From: Pseudomonadota bacterium
Lineage (GTDB): Bacteria > Pseudomonadota > Gammaproteobacteria > Burkholderiales > Rhodocyclaceae
Reading direction: 5' to 3'
NCBI GenBank assembly: GCA_018262195.1
Contig: JAGTRS010000031.1
Span: forward strand, 1-46,918
Length of the DNA: 46,918 nucleotides
The translations under genes and the position numbers were made by a program. Under the pieces are notes generated by a model that did not search any database, was not told the DNA's origin, and saw only the letters and a program-made list of their open reading frames with translations. Of the stretch, positions 1-8,765 are shown piece by piece. Each line of letters starts with the position of its first letter. The stretch's first letter is position 1.

Positions 1-300
1 ATGACCGAGCGCCGGATTGCCGGAATACGAGAACGGCATGTTCTTGATGAAGTGCGGCAGTTCGTTGGAGGTGTAGATGCCCTCCCACGACGGCGCACAG
101 TTGATGTGGTAACCGGAATTGACCAGCCAGTGCGTGTCGAAGACGACAATGGTGTCGACCTTCAGATCACGCATGCGGCGAGCGATTTCCTTGTGACCGT
201 CGATGGCCGCCTGACGGCAGCCCTTGTGCGGGCCATCCTGTTCCGACAGGTACATCGACGGAACGTGGGTGATCTTGGCGGCGAGAACGAGCTTGCCCAT
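1..300 (-). CDS. hpaD: 3,4-dihydroxyphenylacetate 2,3-dioxygenase (HpaD), N-terminal part, cut by window edge
   Basis: The first 100 codons are visible, starting MGKLVLAAKITHVPSMYLSE; the rest lies beyond position 1. The start, including the early HVPSM and the later DTHW segment, resembles class III extradiol (LigB-type) homoprotocatechuate 2,3-dioxygenases, in which early histidines contribute to Fe(II) binding. The enzyme opens the ring of homoprotocatechuate to 5-carboxymethyl-2-hydroxymuconate semialdehyde, the substrate of the HpaE encoded just upstream. The ATG lies 2 bp after the hpaE stop, and a GGGGCG stretch in the end of hpaE may serve as ribosome binding site. It is the last visible gene of the operon that starts at the TRAP genes. 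Family and pathway are assigned from sequence resemblance and context. Confidence 0.88.
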   Translation of the reverse strand, partial: MGKLVLAAKITHVPSMYLSEQDGPHKGCRQAAIDGHKEIARRMRDLKVDTIVVFDTHWLVNSGYHINCAPSWEGIYTSNELPHFIKNMPFSYSGNPALGH

Positions 301-302
301 GA

Positions 303-1757
303 TCAGACGCCCCAACGCGGAATGTGGTGGCTACCGTACGAAACCGCGATGTTCTTGGCTTCGCAGAACACTTCGAAGCTGTAGTGATTACCTTCGCGAC
401 CGGTACCCGAGGCCTTGGAACCACCGAAAGGCTGGCGCAGATCGCGGACGTTCTGGCTGTTGACGAAAGTCATGCCGGACTCGATGGCCTTGGCCAGACG
501 GATGGCGCGACCGGTGTTGTTGGTCCACAGGTAGGACGAGAGGCCGTAGGGTGTGTCGTTGGCGATACGGACGGCATCTGCTTCGTCCTTGAAACGGATG
601 ATGCAGGGGACAGGCCCGAAGATTTCTTCCTGGGCGATGCGCATGCTGTTGTCGACGTCGGCGAAAACGGTCGGCTGGACCCAGAAACCGTTCTTGAACT
701 TGTCGGCGACGACTGGTGTGCCACCGCCGAAGACGACCTTGGCGCCTTCCTGCTTGCCGAGTTCGATGTAGTAATTGACCTTATTCATGTGGCCCTTGGA
801 GATCATCGGGCCGATGATGGTGTTCGGATCCATCGGGTCGCCCACGGTCAGGCGAGAGGCGCGCAGCGCGAAGTCGGCAACGAACTTGTCGTAGATGCCT
901 TCCTGAACGATGATCCGCGAGCCGGCGGTGCAGCGCTCGCCGTTGTTCGAGAAGATCATGAAAATGGCAGCGTCGAGGGCGCGTTCGTAGTCGGCGTCGT
1001 CGAAGATGATGAAGGGTGACTTGCCACCCAGTTCCATCGAGAACTTCTTCAGGCCGGCCGCCTTGACGATGCGGTTGCCGGTGGCGGTCGAGCCGGTGAA
1101 GGAGATCGAGCGGACATCCGGGTGCGAGACGAGCGGTTCACCAGCGGTGTCGCCGAAACCATGGACGACGTTGAAGACACCGGCCGGAATGCCGGCTTCA
1201 AGCGCCAGTTCGCCGAGGCGGTTGGCGGTCAGCGGCGACAGTTCCGACATCTTCATCACGGCCGTGTTGCCGAAGGCCAGGCAGGGCGCGGTCTTCCAGG
1301 TGGCGGTCATGAACGGCACGTTCCACGGCGAGATCAGCGCACAGACGCCAACCGGCTGCCACAGCGTGTAGTTGAGGTGGCCGGTATCGGAATCGTAGGT
1401 TTCGCCGTGCATGTGCTGGATCAGCTCGGCAAAGTAGTTGAAGTTGTCCGAAGCGCGCGGAATCAGCACGCGCTTGGTCTGGTTGGTGACCTGGCCGCAA
1501 TCGGCCGTTTCCATGTCGGCAATCGGCTCGACATTGGCGGCGATCAGTTCGCCGAGCTTGCGCACGAGACGGGCGCGCTCCTTGACCGGCGTCGCGGCCC
1601 AGCCCGGGAAAGCAGCCTTGGCAGCGGCGACGGCGGCGTTGATTTCTTCCTGGCCGCCGCTGGCAACGGTGTCGATGACCTCGCCGGTGGCCGGGTTGAT
1701 GGTTTCGAAGGTTTCCTTGCTGCCGACCTTCTGGCCGTTGATGATGTGGTGAATCAT
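303..1757 (-). CDS. hpaE: 5-carboxymethyl-2-hydroxymuconate semialdehyde dehydrogenase (HpaE)
   Basis: This 484-residue cytosolic NAD-dependent aldehyde dehydrogenase has the full family length. The Rossmann motif FTGSTATG is at residues 220-227, the catalytic base Glu242 lies in MELGG, and the catalytic Cys276 lies in NNGERCTAG. It oxidises the semialdehyde made by HpaD to 5-carboxymethyl-2-hydroxymuconate. The HpaE subfamily is chosen because the gene sits between hpaG and hpaD, and because segments such as PWNVPFMTATWKTAPCLAFG look like HpaE. It follows hpaG2 by 16 bp and precedes hpaD by 2 bp, so translational coupling is likely. A generic betaine- or hydroxymuconic-type aldehyde dehydrogenase is the alternative, but context makes it unlikely. 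Confidence 0.93.
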   Translation of the reverse strand: MIHHIINGQKVGSKETFETINPATGEVIDTVASGGQEEINAAVAAAKAAFPGWAATPVKERARLVRKLGELIAANVEPIADMETADCGQVTNQTKRVLIPRASDNFNYFAELIQHMHGETYDSDTGHLNYTLWQPVGVCALISPWNVPFMTATWKTAPCLAFGNTAVMKMSELSPLTANRLGELALEAGIPAGVFNVVHGFGDTAGEPLVSHPDVRSISFTGSTATGNRIVKAAGLKKFSMELGGKSPFIIFDDADYERALDAAIFMIFSNNGERCTAGSRIIVQEGIYDKFVADFALRASRLTVGDPMDPNTIIGPMISKGHMNKVNYYIELGKQEGAKVVFGGGTPVVADKFKNGFWVQPTVFADVDNSMRIAQEEIFGPVPCIIRFKDEADAVRIANDTPYGLSSYLWTNNTGRAIRLAKAIESGMTFVNSQNVRDLRQPFGGSKASGTGREGNHYSFEVFCEAKNIAVSYGSHHIPRWGV

Positions 1758-1773
1758 GCTGTTCTCGCTTTCT

Positions 1774-2538
1774 TTATGCGGTGGCGAAATAAGTCTGGTC
1801 GTCGACGATGGTATTGATCAGGCAACAGACGCCTTCGACTTCGGTCTCGATGACATCGCCGGCCTTGACGTCAGCCAGACCTTCCGGCGTGCCGGTCAGG
1901 ATGATGTCGCCGGGGTTCAGCGTCATGAACGAGGTCAGATATTCGATCAGCGTCGCGATATCGAAAATCATGTCGGAGGTGGTGCCCTGCTGCGTCGTCT
2001 TGCCGTTGACCCGCGTCGTCAGCTTGAGTGCCATCGGATTCGGCACGTCGGCGGCGTCGACCAGCCAAGGGCCGAGCGGTGTGCAGCCGTCACGGTTCTT
2101 GACGCGCAGGTTCGGGCGGTAATAGTTCTCGAGGTAGTCGCGAATGGCGTAGTCGTTGGCCACGGTGTAGCCGGCCACCATCTCCATGGCGTCAGCCTTT
2201 GCTACCTGATAACCGCTCTTGCCGATGACGACGGCCAGCTCGCACTCGTAGTGCATGTATGTGGCGTCGGCCGGGCGACGCGTCTTGGCACGGTGACCGA
2301 CGATGGTGTTCGGCCCTTTGAGGAAAGCGAGCGGCACTTCCGGCGCCTTGAAAGCCAGCTCCTTGGCGTGGTCGGCGTAGTTGAGGCCGAGCGCAAAGAC
2401 GGCGCCGGGGACGACCGGCGGCAGCCAGCTGACCTCGGCTTCGTTGAGCAAACGGCCATCGGCCAGCTGAACACGGCCGTCAGCGGCCTGCGTTACTTCG
2501 TGGATGGCGCCCTGAAAGGCTATGCGTCCGCGCTTCAT
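1774..2538 (-). CDS. hpaG2: HpaG2-type isomerase/decarboxylase subunit, fumarylacetoacetate hydrolase family
   Basis: This 254-residue protein is of the FAH superfamily. It contains the conserved run FALGLNYADHAKEL, a KGPNTIVGH segment and the C-terminal GDIILTGTPEGLADVKAGD, which with acidic residues in ECELAVVIGK form the family's divalent-metal site. It matches the C-terminal half of E. coli HpaG/HpcE, which decarboxylates 5-oxopent-3-ene-1,2,5-tricarboxylate and isomerises the product to 2-oxohept-3-ene-dioate. In E. coli the two halves are fused; here they are two genes that overlap by the ATGA at 2535-2538. The ATG at 2538 follows a good GGAGCAC ribosome site. Which half carries which activity cannot be decided from this sequence. 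Confidence 0.88.
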   Translation of the reverse strand: MKRGRIAFQGAIHEVTQAADGRVQLADGRLLNEAEVSWLPPVVPGAVFALGLNYADHAKELAFKAPEVPLAFLKGPNTIVGHRAKTRRPADATYMHYECELAVVIGKSGYQVAKADAMEMVAGYTVANDYAIRDYLENYYRPNLRVKNRDGCTPLGPWLVDAADVPNPMALKLTTRVNGKTTQQGTTSDMIFDIATLIEYLTSFMTLNPGDIILTGTPEGLADVKAGDVIETEVEGVCCLINTIVDDQTYFATA

Positions 2539-3179
2539 GCTTGTGCTCCTGCGATGGAGAATTGGAGGGAGCCAACGCCTTCGGCACTGATCTTGACCTG
2601 GCTGCCGGCACCGGCCTGCGGGGCCATGTAGCTGACGCCGACGAGCAGAACGTCGCCCTGGCTCAGGGTCATGAACTCGGTGACATCGACCAGCAATTGG
2701 GCCGGATCACGGACCAGATCGGCCAGCGAACGCTGTTCGACGACCTTGCCGTCGATCTCGGTGGTCAGCACCAAATTAGACAGATCGACCAGCGGCTTGA
2801 CCGAACAGAGCGGCAGCGAACCGTCGAAGCACTTCTCGCGAATGGCCGGGCGGTAGTAGCTGTCGTGCGGCAGGCTCAGATCGCCAGCCAGCACGATGCC
2901 ACCTACGGCGTCCAGTGCGTTGTCGCGGGTCAGTCGAGCCGCAGCGCGGCCCATGACCAGACCGACCGTGGCGCCAACTTCGACGGCTGTGGTGCCCTTC
3001 GGCAGGGTCACGGTCGTACCGCAGGCAACGCGAGTGTTGGCCGGCTTGATGTACATCGCCGGGGCTTTCGGCGCGCCTTTGTAGGGCGCCGCTGCGAGCG
3101 CATCGCCGATCTTGCGGACGGAAGCGTGGTCGTTGAGGACGACGCCGTAAACCGTGCCACTGACTTTCTGTTTAATCAT
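2535..3179 (-). CDS. hpaG1: HpaG1-type isomerase/decarboxylase subunit, fumarylacetoacetate hydrolase family
   Basis: This 214-residue FAH-family protein corresponds to the N-terminal half of E. coli HpaG. Recognisable segments are GVVLNDHASV near the start, KAPAMYIKPANT around residues 38-49, and the C-terminal GDVLLVGVSY that replaces the usual LTGTP motif, a known difference of the N-terminal domain. The stop overlaps the start of hpaG2 by four bases, which suggests coupled production of equal amounts of the two halves. It lies 15 bp downstream of the TRAP permease gene, so uptake and ring-fission product processing share one transcript. The split arrangement is known from other bacteria and is not a frameshift: both frames have their own start and ribosome site. 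Confidence 0.85.
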   Translation of the reverse strand: MIKQKVSGTVYGVVLNDHASVRKIGDALAAAPYKGAPKAPAMYIKPANTRVACGTTVTLPKGTTAVEVGATVGLVMGRAAARLTRDNALDAVGGIVLAGDLSLPHDSYYRPAIREKCFDGSLPLCSVKPLVDLSNLVLTTEIDGKVVEQRSLADLVRDPAQLLVDVTEFMTLSQGDVLLVGVSYMAPQAGAGSQVKISAEGVGSLQFSIAGAQA

Positions 3180-3194
3180 TGGTACGAACTCCAG

Positions 3195-4523
3195 TTAGCC
3201 GAGGAAGTGAACCAGGCCGAGGCACAGGACAGGGAAGAAGACCAGAGCAATGATACGAATGAAGTCGGACGCCAGGAAAGGCATCACGCCCCAGGCAGTT
3301 TCCGTCATTGGCACATCCTTGGCGATCTTGTTGATGACGTAGAGGTTCATGCCGACAGGCGGATGGACCAAGCCGATTTCAACCACCATCAGGGCGAGAA
3401 TACCGAACCAGATCGACTTGTCCTCGACGCTCATGCCGAAGAATTCGAGCCCCATGACCATCGGATAGAAAATGGGGATGGTGAGCAGGATCATGGCCAG
3501 CGAATCCATGACGCAGCCGAGCAGGATATAGATAAGCAGGATGGCGAAGAGAACCACCAGCGCCGGCAAGCCGCTATGCTGGACCCAGGTTGCCAGCTCG
3601 GTCGGCATTTGCGACAGGGCCAGGCTGGAGTTGAGCAGGTCGGCGCCGATCAGCACCATGAAGATCATGCCGGTGGCGTGGGCCGTGCCATAGACGCTCT
3701 GCAGGAAATCCTTGGTGCGCATGCCGCCGGAGACCGCAGCGATGATGCCGCAGGCTGCGGCGCCAATCGAGGCAGCTTCGGTCGGGTTGGCCCAGCCGCC
3801 ATAGATACCGACGATGACGACGAGGAAGACACAAAGCACAGGGATGATGTTGATCTGGGCCTTGATCATTTCGGCAAACGGCACTTTCTTGCCGGCCGGA
3901 CCGGCACTCGGATCGCGGCGGACGACCAGCGCGATGACCAGGATGTAGCCCAGCGCCGCGATAATGCCAGGCACAACGGCGGCAACGAAGAGCTTGCCAA
4001 TCGACTCCTGCGTCAGCACAGCGTAGATGACCAGCGGCACCGACGGCGGGATCATGATGCCGAGCGTGCCGGAGGCGGCCAGCGTGGCGGTCGCCAGCTT
4101 ACCGGAGTAACCGGCAGCCTTCAGTTCAGGCAAGGCGACCTGCCCCATCGTTGCGGCAGTAGCCAGCGAGGAGCCGCAGATAGCACCGAAAGCAGCACAG
4201 GCAGCAGTCGAAGCCATGGCCAGGCCGCCACGCCAGTGGCCGATCAACGTACCAGCAGCCTTGAATAGGGCCTTGGACAGGCCGCCATGGGTAGCAAACT
4301 GCCCCATCAGGATGAACAAGGGAATGACCGCCAGGTCGTAATTCGACACCCGGGCATAGACCAGGTTGTTGAGGGTATACAGCAGGCCGGCGGTTTCGCC
4401 GGCGTTCATGACCAGATAGATGCCGGCGCCGGTGATGAACATCGCCATGGTGATGTGCACCCGGATGGCGAGCATGCCCAGCAGGCAGGCGAAGCCGATC
4501 AGGCCGATTGAGGTACCGCTCAT
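3195..4523 (-). CDS. dctM: TRAP transporter large permease (DctM family)
   Basis: This 442-residue inner-membrane protein has about a dozen hydrophobic segments and the family's internal symmetry. Recognisable stretches are GTLGIMIPPSVPLVIYAV, a substrate-path motif typical of DctM, and EIGLVHPPVGMNLYVINKI near the C-terminus. It is the ion-coupled permease of a tripartite ATP-independent transporter and works with the DctQ and DctP proteins encoded directly upstream. Its ATG abuts the dctQ stop with no gap. The position directly ahead of hpaG1 suggests that the substrate is an aromatic acid such as 4-hydroxyphenylacetate, but the sequence alone does not show specificity. Confidence 0.93.
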   Translation of the reverse strand: MSGTSIGLIGFACLLGMLAIRVHITMAMFITGAGIYLVMNAGETAGLLYTLNNLVYARVSNYDLAVIPLFILMGQFATHGGLSKALFKAAGTLIGHWRGGLAMASTAACAAFGAICGSSLATAATMGQVALPELKAAGYSGKLATATLAASGTLGIMIPPSVPLVIYAVLTQESIGKLFVAAVVPGIIAALGYILVIALVVRRDPSAGPAGKKVPFAEMIKAQINIIPVLCVFLVVIVGIYGGWANPTEAASIGAAACGIIAAVSGGMRTKDFLQSVYGTAHATGMIFMVLIGADLLNSSLALSQMPTELATWVQHSGLPALVVLFAILLIYILLGCVMDSLAMILLTIPIFYPMVMGLEFFGMSVEDKSIWFGILALMVVEIGLVHPPVGMNLYVINKIAKDVPMTETAWGVMPFLASDFIRIIALVFFPVLCLGLVHFLG

Positions 4524-5063
4524 TTACTTGCTCCCCGGAATGTTCTTGGTCGGGTGGAAATGGGCATAGGCCCGGTAGATCGCGCAGATCATCATGAGAA
4601 ACAGGCCGGGCACGAGCAGCGCTGTCGGAATCCACAGCGGCAGCGAAACCAGCGTCGTTACCTCTTCCGATTCATGGGTGGCGATGGCGGACAGAATCGT
4701 GCGCCAGACCAGAATGCCTGAGACGATGGCGAAGAGGACTTCGGCCACGCCATCGATCGGACGCTTCAGTGAATCACGCATGTTCTCGGTGAAGAAATCC
4801 ACCTTGATGTGCTCGCCAAGCAGGGTGCAGTACGGCAGGAAAGCCGTAGCTGCAACGGCCGTGCCGGCCTGCATCAGTTCGATATCGCCGGTCACCGAGC
4901 CGAAACCCAGTTTGCGGCCGATGATCGAGACCAGCGACATGGCGATCAGGGCGATGAATAACACCCCGCCTGAAATCGCCATCGTCTTGCCGGCCATGAT
5001 CAGGTAGTGCTCGACCCTGTCGTGCTCCACCAGTTCATGGGGTATCCCCATCGGATCTTGCAT
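4524..5063 (-). CDS. dctQ: TRAP transporter small permease (DctQ family)
   Basis: This 179-residue protein has four hydrophobic segments, roughly at residues 28-50, 68-85, 108-130 and 148-168, the layout of DctQ subunits. The second region carries the typical AFLPYCTLLGEHIKVDFF. It associates with DctM in the inner membrane. The gene lies between the genes of its two partners, 24 bp after dctP and directly abutting dctM. A predicted cytosolic N-terminal extension of about 25 residues, rich in His and Glu, is a little longer than in many homologues; the start was kept because no better ATG with a ribosome site is visible downstream. Confidence 0.88.
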   Translation of the reverse strand: MQDPMGIPHELVEHDRVEHYLIMAGKTMAISGGVLFIALIAMSLVSIIGRKLGFGSVTGDIELMQAGTAVAATAFLPYCTLLGEHIKVDFFTENMRDSLKRPIDGVAEVLFAIVSGILVWRTILSAIATHESEEVTTLVSLPLWIPTALLVPGLFLMMICAIYRAYAHFHPTKNIPGSK

Positions 5064-5087
5064 GCTGTTCCCCTTTTCCTGATCTTT

Positions 5088-6107
5088 TTATTTGTTGGTG
5101 CCAGTCAGTTCGCGGGCCGAGGCGATCAGCTTCTTGCCGTCGACACCCTTTTCGCCAACCTGCTTGGCCCATTCGTCCTCGACGCTGGCCGTCGCCTGCT
5201 TCATGGCCGCCACCTGCGTCGCACTCAGCGTGGTGATCTTGTTGCCCTGGGCAGCGATGCGCTTGCGGGTATCGGCCGCAACTTCATCGAACATGGCACC
5301 GAACTGGCCAACCATGACTTCGCCGGTCGTCTTGTCGACGATGGCCTTGAGGTCGGCCGGCAGGCCATCGTACTTGGCCTTGTTCATGAGCACGGTGAGG
5401 ACGGTGGCTGTCGGGTGAGCAACGCCGGCATCCGGCTGCAGGTGGAACTTGGTGACTTCGGACAGCTTGGTCGGGAACACCAGTTCCCAGGCGCCGAGCG
5501 AACCGTCGACTACGCCCTTGGCGATGGCTTCGGTAACCTGCGCCGGCGGCATGGCGACCGGTTGGCCGCCGAGGGCAGCCAGGGTCCTGGCGCCGACGCG
5601 GGTCGAGGTGCGCAGCTTGAGGCCGGCAAACCCGGTCAGGCCGGCGATCTGCTTGCTGGCAGTGTGAACTGCCTGACCACCGTCGGTGTGGAAGGCCAGA
5701 ACCTTGTAAGCGGCGAATTCCTGCTGGGCATTCTGCTGGTAATACTTCCACAGCGCCTTGGAGCTGGAGGTGGCGTCCTTGACCATGAACGGCAGTTCGA
5801 ACGCTTCGATGGCCGGGAAGCGACCGGCTGAATAGCCCGGGCCGGTCCACACGACGTCGGCGACACCGTTCTTGACCTGATCGACGAGCTGGCCCGGCGT
5901 ACCGCCGAGCTGCATGGCAGGGTAGAACTGGCACTTGATCCGGCCATTCGACTGCTTGCCCATCTCGTCACACCAGGGCTGCAGGACTTTTTGTTGGGTC
6001 GGCGCGGCGGACGGCAGGAAGTGCGCGATCTTCAAGGTGACTTCCTGGGCGGCAGCCGGCAGTGCAATAGCCATGGCGCCAACGGCTGCTAGGTTACGGT
6101 AGTTCAT
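5088..6107 (-). CDS. dctP: TRAP transporter periplasmic substrate-binding protein (DctP family)
   Basis: This 339-residue protein starts with a short signal peptide ending near LPAAAQ. It has the DctP hallmarks: VTLKIAHFLPSAAPTQQ after the signal, the loop GGTPGQLVDQVKNGVAD around residues 68-84, and a conserved arginine in GLKLRTSTRVGA that in this family salt-bridges the substrate carboxylate. It captures a carboxylated substrate in the periplasm and delivers it to DctQM. It is the first gene of the TRAP-hpa operon, with a strong ribosome site GAGGAG about 8 bp before the ATG. A promoter with two operator-like palindromes lies just upstream (6145-6194). An aromatic acid substrate is inferred from context. 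Confidence 0.93.
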   Translation of the reverse strand: MNYRNLAAVGAMAIALPAAAQEVTLKIAHFLPSAAPTQQKVLQPWCDEMGKQSNGRIKCQFYPAMQLGGTPGQLVDQVKNGVADVVWTGPGYSAGRFPAIEAFELPFMVKDATSSSKALWKYYQQNAQQEFAAYKVLAFHTDGGQAVHTASKQIAGLTGFAGLKLRTSTRVGARTLAALGGQPVAMPPAQVTEAIAKGVVDGSLGAWELVFPTKLSEVTKFHLQPDAGVAHPTATVLTVLMNKAKYDGLPADLKAIVDKTTGEVMVGQFGAMFDEVAADTRKRIAAQGNKITTLSATQVAAMKQATASVEDEWAKQVGEKGVDGKKLIASARELTGTNK

Positions 6108-6144
6108 TCGACATCTCCTCGATGAGTGTGGGTGAGCCCACGTT

Positions 6145-6189
6145 TATTAACATGTTAGTGATCAAATTAAATCACTACTATGTTAGTGA
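6145..6189. promoter_or_regulatory. Two HpaR-like operator sites in the TRAP-hpa promoter
   Basis: Site one, CACTACTATGTTAGTG (6173-6188), occupies the promoter spacer. Site two, TATTAACATGTTAGTG (6145-6160), holds a perfect TAACATGTTA palindrome and lies over the likely transcription start. Both contain ATGTTAGTGA, 28 bp apart. Related palindromes occur at 20469, 25555 and 26576. A MarR-family dimer (HpaR, encoded at 26666-27145) is the likely binder; this is an inference from shared sequence and placement. Confidence 0.6.
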
Positions 6190-6194
6190 GTCAA
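6166..6194 (-). promoter_or_regulatory. Sigma-70 promoter of the TRAP-hpa operon
   Basis: On the minus strand a -35 hexamer TTGACT (6189-6194) is followed after exactly 17 bp by TTTAAT (6166-6171). It lies about 60 bp upstream of the dctP start codon. One operator-like palindrome fills the spacer and another lies just downstream, so repression by blocking RNA polymerase is the simplest reading. Confidence 0.7.
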
Positions 6195-6244
6195 CGCCCT
6201 CTTCTGCTTTTTTTCGTTTTTTTCTTGGGTGCAATTTAGCTGCA

Positions 6245-6272
6245 GAAAAAACCGGCCGCACGAGGCGGCCGG
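6245..6272 (-). terminator. Rho-independent terminator of the DUF1329-to-aldehyde dehydrogenase operon
   Basis: A perfect 8-bp stem CCGGCCGC/GCGGCCGG with a 5-nt loop is followed on the minus strand by TTTTTT. It lies 37 bp after the aldehyde dehydrogenase stop and separates this operon from the TRAP-hpa promoter. Confidence 0.85.
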
Positions 6273-6308
6273 CGAACTCCGCAGAGGAGAGATGAACGCA
6301 GAGGAAAA

Positions 6309-7739
6309 CTAAGACTTCATGATCTTCAACGTCTGTATGGAGGTGTATTCCGCTAGGCCATGCTGACCGAACTCAACACCAACACCGGATTGCTTGACGC
6401 CGCCAAACGGCGCATCTGGCTGGATGGCGCCATGCTCATTGACCCAGGCGGTACCGCACTCAAGCCGCATGGCCAGCGCAGCAGCCTTGGCCGTATCGCT
6501 CGACCAAACCGAACCACCCAGACCGTTCGGACTATTGTTGGCGCGAGCAATGACTTCGTCGATATCCGAATACTTGATGACCGGCAGGATGGGGCCAAAG
6601 GGTTCTTCATCGACCAGGCGCACGCCATCGGAAATATCCGTGACGATCGTTGGCTCGTAGAAATAGCCGGGGCCGGCCTTGCGTTTGCCGCCGCACAGGA
6701 AACGGGCTCCGTGGGCGCGAGCATCCTCGGCCAGTTCCTCTACCTTGGCCAGTTGCACGGCGTTCTGAATCGGCCCAAGCTGGGTTTCCGGGTTCATGCC
6801 ATCGCCGACCACTGCATTACGCGCCAAGTTGGCCAGTTCGCTGCACAGTTCGTCGTAGATGCTTTCATGGACGTATAGGCGTTTCAGGCAGGCGCAGGTC
6901 TGGCCATTGTTATGGAAGGTGACGCCGAACAGCTTGGGCGCCAAAGCCTTAACATCGACATCCGGGAGCACGATGCCGGCATCGTTGCCGCCCAGTTCCA
7001 ACGTCAGGCGTTTCAGGTTGCCCGAGGCATTGGCCATGATGCGCTTGCCGGTTGCCGTCGAACCGGTAAACACGACTTTGGCGATGCCCGGATGGCCGGT
7101 CATGGCCGGACCGACATCGGACCCGGCAGCACCGGTGATGAAATTGAGCACGCCCGCAGGCAGTATGGCGTTGGCTAGTTCGGCAAAGCGTGCAGTCGCC
7201 ACCGGCGTCATTTCAGACGGCTTGAGCACCACCGTGTTGCCAGCGCGCAGGGCAGGAATTACGTGCCAGATAGCGATCATCAGCGGCCAGTTCCACGGTG
7301 TGATCGAAGCGACCACGCCGAGCGGCTTGCGATGCACCTCGACACGCGCTTCGGCGTTGTCCTGAATGACTTCGACCGGCAGTTCCAGATCGGCCGTGAC
7401 GTGCGTCCAGGCAATCGACCCACCGACCTCCATGCCCGCTCCAACGCCGTTCAGGCCGCCCTGCGGCTTGCCGGTTTCCAGCGTGACCAGGCGCATCAAC
7501 TCCGGCATGTTCGCTTCGAGTGCGGCACCCAGCGCGTGCATCAATTGCTTGCGCTCGCTATCGGGTTTGCGGCTCCAGGCCGGGAAAGCAGCCTGGGCAG
7601 CCTTGACCGCTGCATCGACGTGGCTGGCATTGCCAGCTTGCGCCTGGGCGAATGCCTCGCCGGTGGCTGGGTTGATGACCGGAAAAGTGGTAGCCGCCTG
7701 GACGGCCTGGCCGTCGATCAGCATGGAAATGGTTTGCAT
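6309..7739 (-). CDS. NAD(P)-dependent aldehyde dehydrogenase, probably (hydroxy)phenylacetaldehyde dehydrogenase
   Basis: This 476-residue class I/II-like aldehyde dehydrogenase has PWNWPLMIAIWHVIPALRAG at residues 148-167, FTGSTATGKR at 224-233, the general base Glu248 in LELGGND, and the catalytic Cys282 in NNGQTCACLKR. It is the last gene of the operon that starts with DUF1329, 11 bp after the YCF48-like gene and directly before a terminator. Because that operon shares a promoter element with the aromatic amine dehydrogenase operon, the likely job is oxidation of the arylacetaldehyde released by that enzyme to the arylacetic acid. The subfamily does not fix the substrate. There is no signal peptide, so the aldehyde would have to reach the cytoplasm. 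Confidence 0.8.
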   Translation of the reverse strand: MQTISMLIDGQAVQAATTFPVINPATGEAFAQAQAGNASHVDAAVKAAQAAFPAWSRKPDSERKQLMHALGAALEANMPELMRLVTLETGKPQGGLNGVGAGMEVGGSIAWTHVTADLELPVEVIQDNAEARVEVHRKPLGVVASITPWNWPLMIAIWHVIPALRAGNTVVLKPSEMTPVATARFAELANAILPAGVLNFITGAAGSDVGPAMTGHPGIAKVVFTGSTATGKRIMANASGNLKRLTLELGGNDAGIVLPDVDVKALAPKLFGVTFHNNGQTCACLKRLYVHESIYDELCSELANLARNAVVGDGMNPETQLGPIQNAVQLAKVEELAEDARAHGARFLCGGKRKAGPGYFYEPTIVTDISDGVRLVDEEPFGPILPVIKYSDIDEVIARANNSPNGLGGSVWSSDTAKAAALAMRLECGTAWVNEHGAIQPDAPFGGVKQSGVGVEFGQHGLAEYTSIQTLKIMKS

Positions 7740-7750
7740 GTCGTCTCCTG

Positions 7751-8752
7751 TTATTGAGTTTGTTTATTGCCGAGTCCGTCGACGATAACGCCATGACGGG
7801 AAAAGCGAACCACACCATGAGCACCGGCCAGCACAGCGGTCAGCGACAGGCGGTCATCGCGCTGTCTCCATGTGAAACTCGCGCCGCCGTCACCGCTTTC
7901 CAGCGACACGCCGTCCAGAGCGACACCGATGACACGGCCATTGGCTTCGATCAAGTCCGTAACCGAGCTCTTGCTGCCGCTGACCACGGCCTGCCACGAA
8001 TGGCCCTCGTCGGTGCTACGGTAAATCGTTCCGCGCAGGCCGGCGACGAGCAGCGTGCCGTCATTGAGTGCCGTGCCGCTCCACAATGAGCCCTTGTAAC
8101 CGGTGTTCAGATAATGCCAACTCTGGCCGCGATCGTTGCTGCGCAGGACCACACCGCGTTCGGCGGCAACGTAAAGCACGCCCTTGCCCGAGGCGAAAGC
8201 CTTAAACAGGTTGCGATCGGCCTTGCCGCCTTCCGGCGGCGCTGGCAGATCAAGCGGCGTCCATGTTTTGCCGCCATCCTGCGTGCGCAGGACCAGAGAC
8301 CACAAACCAACGGCCAGACCTTCGTTGGCATCGAAGAAGTGCACCGAGAACAGCGGGCGATCCTCCTGGGTGTCCAGACGCTGGATCATCCAGTTCTCGC
8401 CGCCGTCTGCAGTATGCAGGATTGCCCCCCACTGGCCGACGGCCCAGCCGTGCTTGTCGTCGGCAAAGCTGACGGCGGTCAGGGTCGAGGCAACCGGAAC
8501 CTTAGCCGCCTGGCGGAAGGTCTTGCCCTCGTCGTCGGAGAGCAGGATGGTGCCAAGGTCACCGACCGCTACCATGCGTTTGCCGGCACGTGCCGCACCG
8601 AGCATCGCTGCCAGCGTGGCTGCCTTGCTGGCCTTGGCCGGCTGCGCCAGCAGGGGAGACGGAGCTGCCGGTGCCTGAGCCTGCGCGAAGTGGCTGGCCA
8701 GTAGGGCCAGGATTAGTGCGCTCGTCCGGAGCGTCATCGAATTCAGTTGCAT
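7751..8752 (-). CDS. YCF48-like (BNR/WD40-type beta-propeller) periplasmic protein
   Basis: This 333-residue protein begins with a signal peptide (hydrophobic residues about 9-24, cleavage near AQAQA). It contains repeated blade motifs typical of photosystem II assembly factor-like YCF48 proteins: DEGKTFRQ, DGGENWMIQ, DGGKTWTPL, DRGQSWHYL, DEGHSWQAV and DGGASFTW, about 40-50 residues apart. Such proteins are commonly found in bacteria next to RND/MMPL transporters with DUF1302 and DUF1329 genes, as here, where it follows the transporter by 13 bp. The role is not established; a periplasmic adaptor or chaperone for the transporter is an inference. It is not related to photosynthesis in this context. 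Confidence 0.8.
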   Translation of the reverse strand: MQLNSMTLRTSALILALLASHFAQAQAPAAPSPLLAQPAKASKAATLAAMLGAARAGKRMVAVGDLGTILLSDDEGKTFRQAAKVPVASTLTAVSFADDKHGWAVGQWGAILHTADGGENWMIQRLDTQEDRPLFSVHFFDANEGLAVGLWSLVLRTQDGGKTWTPLDLPAPPEGGKADRNLFKAFASGKGVLYVAAERGVVLRSNDRGQSWHYLNTGYKGSLWSGTALNDGTLLVAGLRGTIYRSTDEGHSWQAVVSGSKSSVTDLIEANGRVIGVALDGVSLESGDGGASFTWRQRDDRLSLTAVLAGAHGVVRFSRHGVIVDGLGNKQTQ

Positions 8753-8765
8753 GATGTGTTCCTGC

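Noticed and set aside
2541..4268. Long plus-strand open frame (575 codons) opposite hpaG1 and dctM
   Set aside because: It is rich in Asp, Gln, His and Arg, as expected for the antisense of a GC-rich gene. It has no domain and no ribosome site, and both opposite genes are clear family members.
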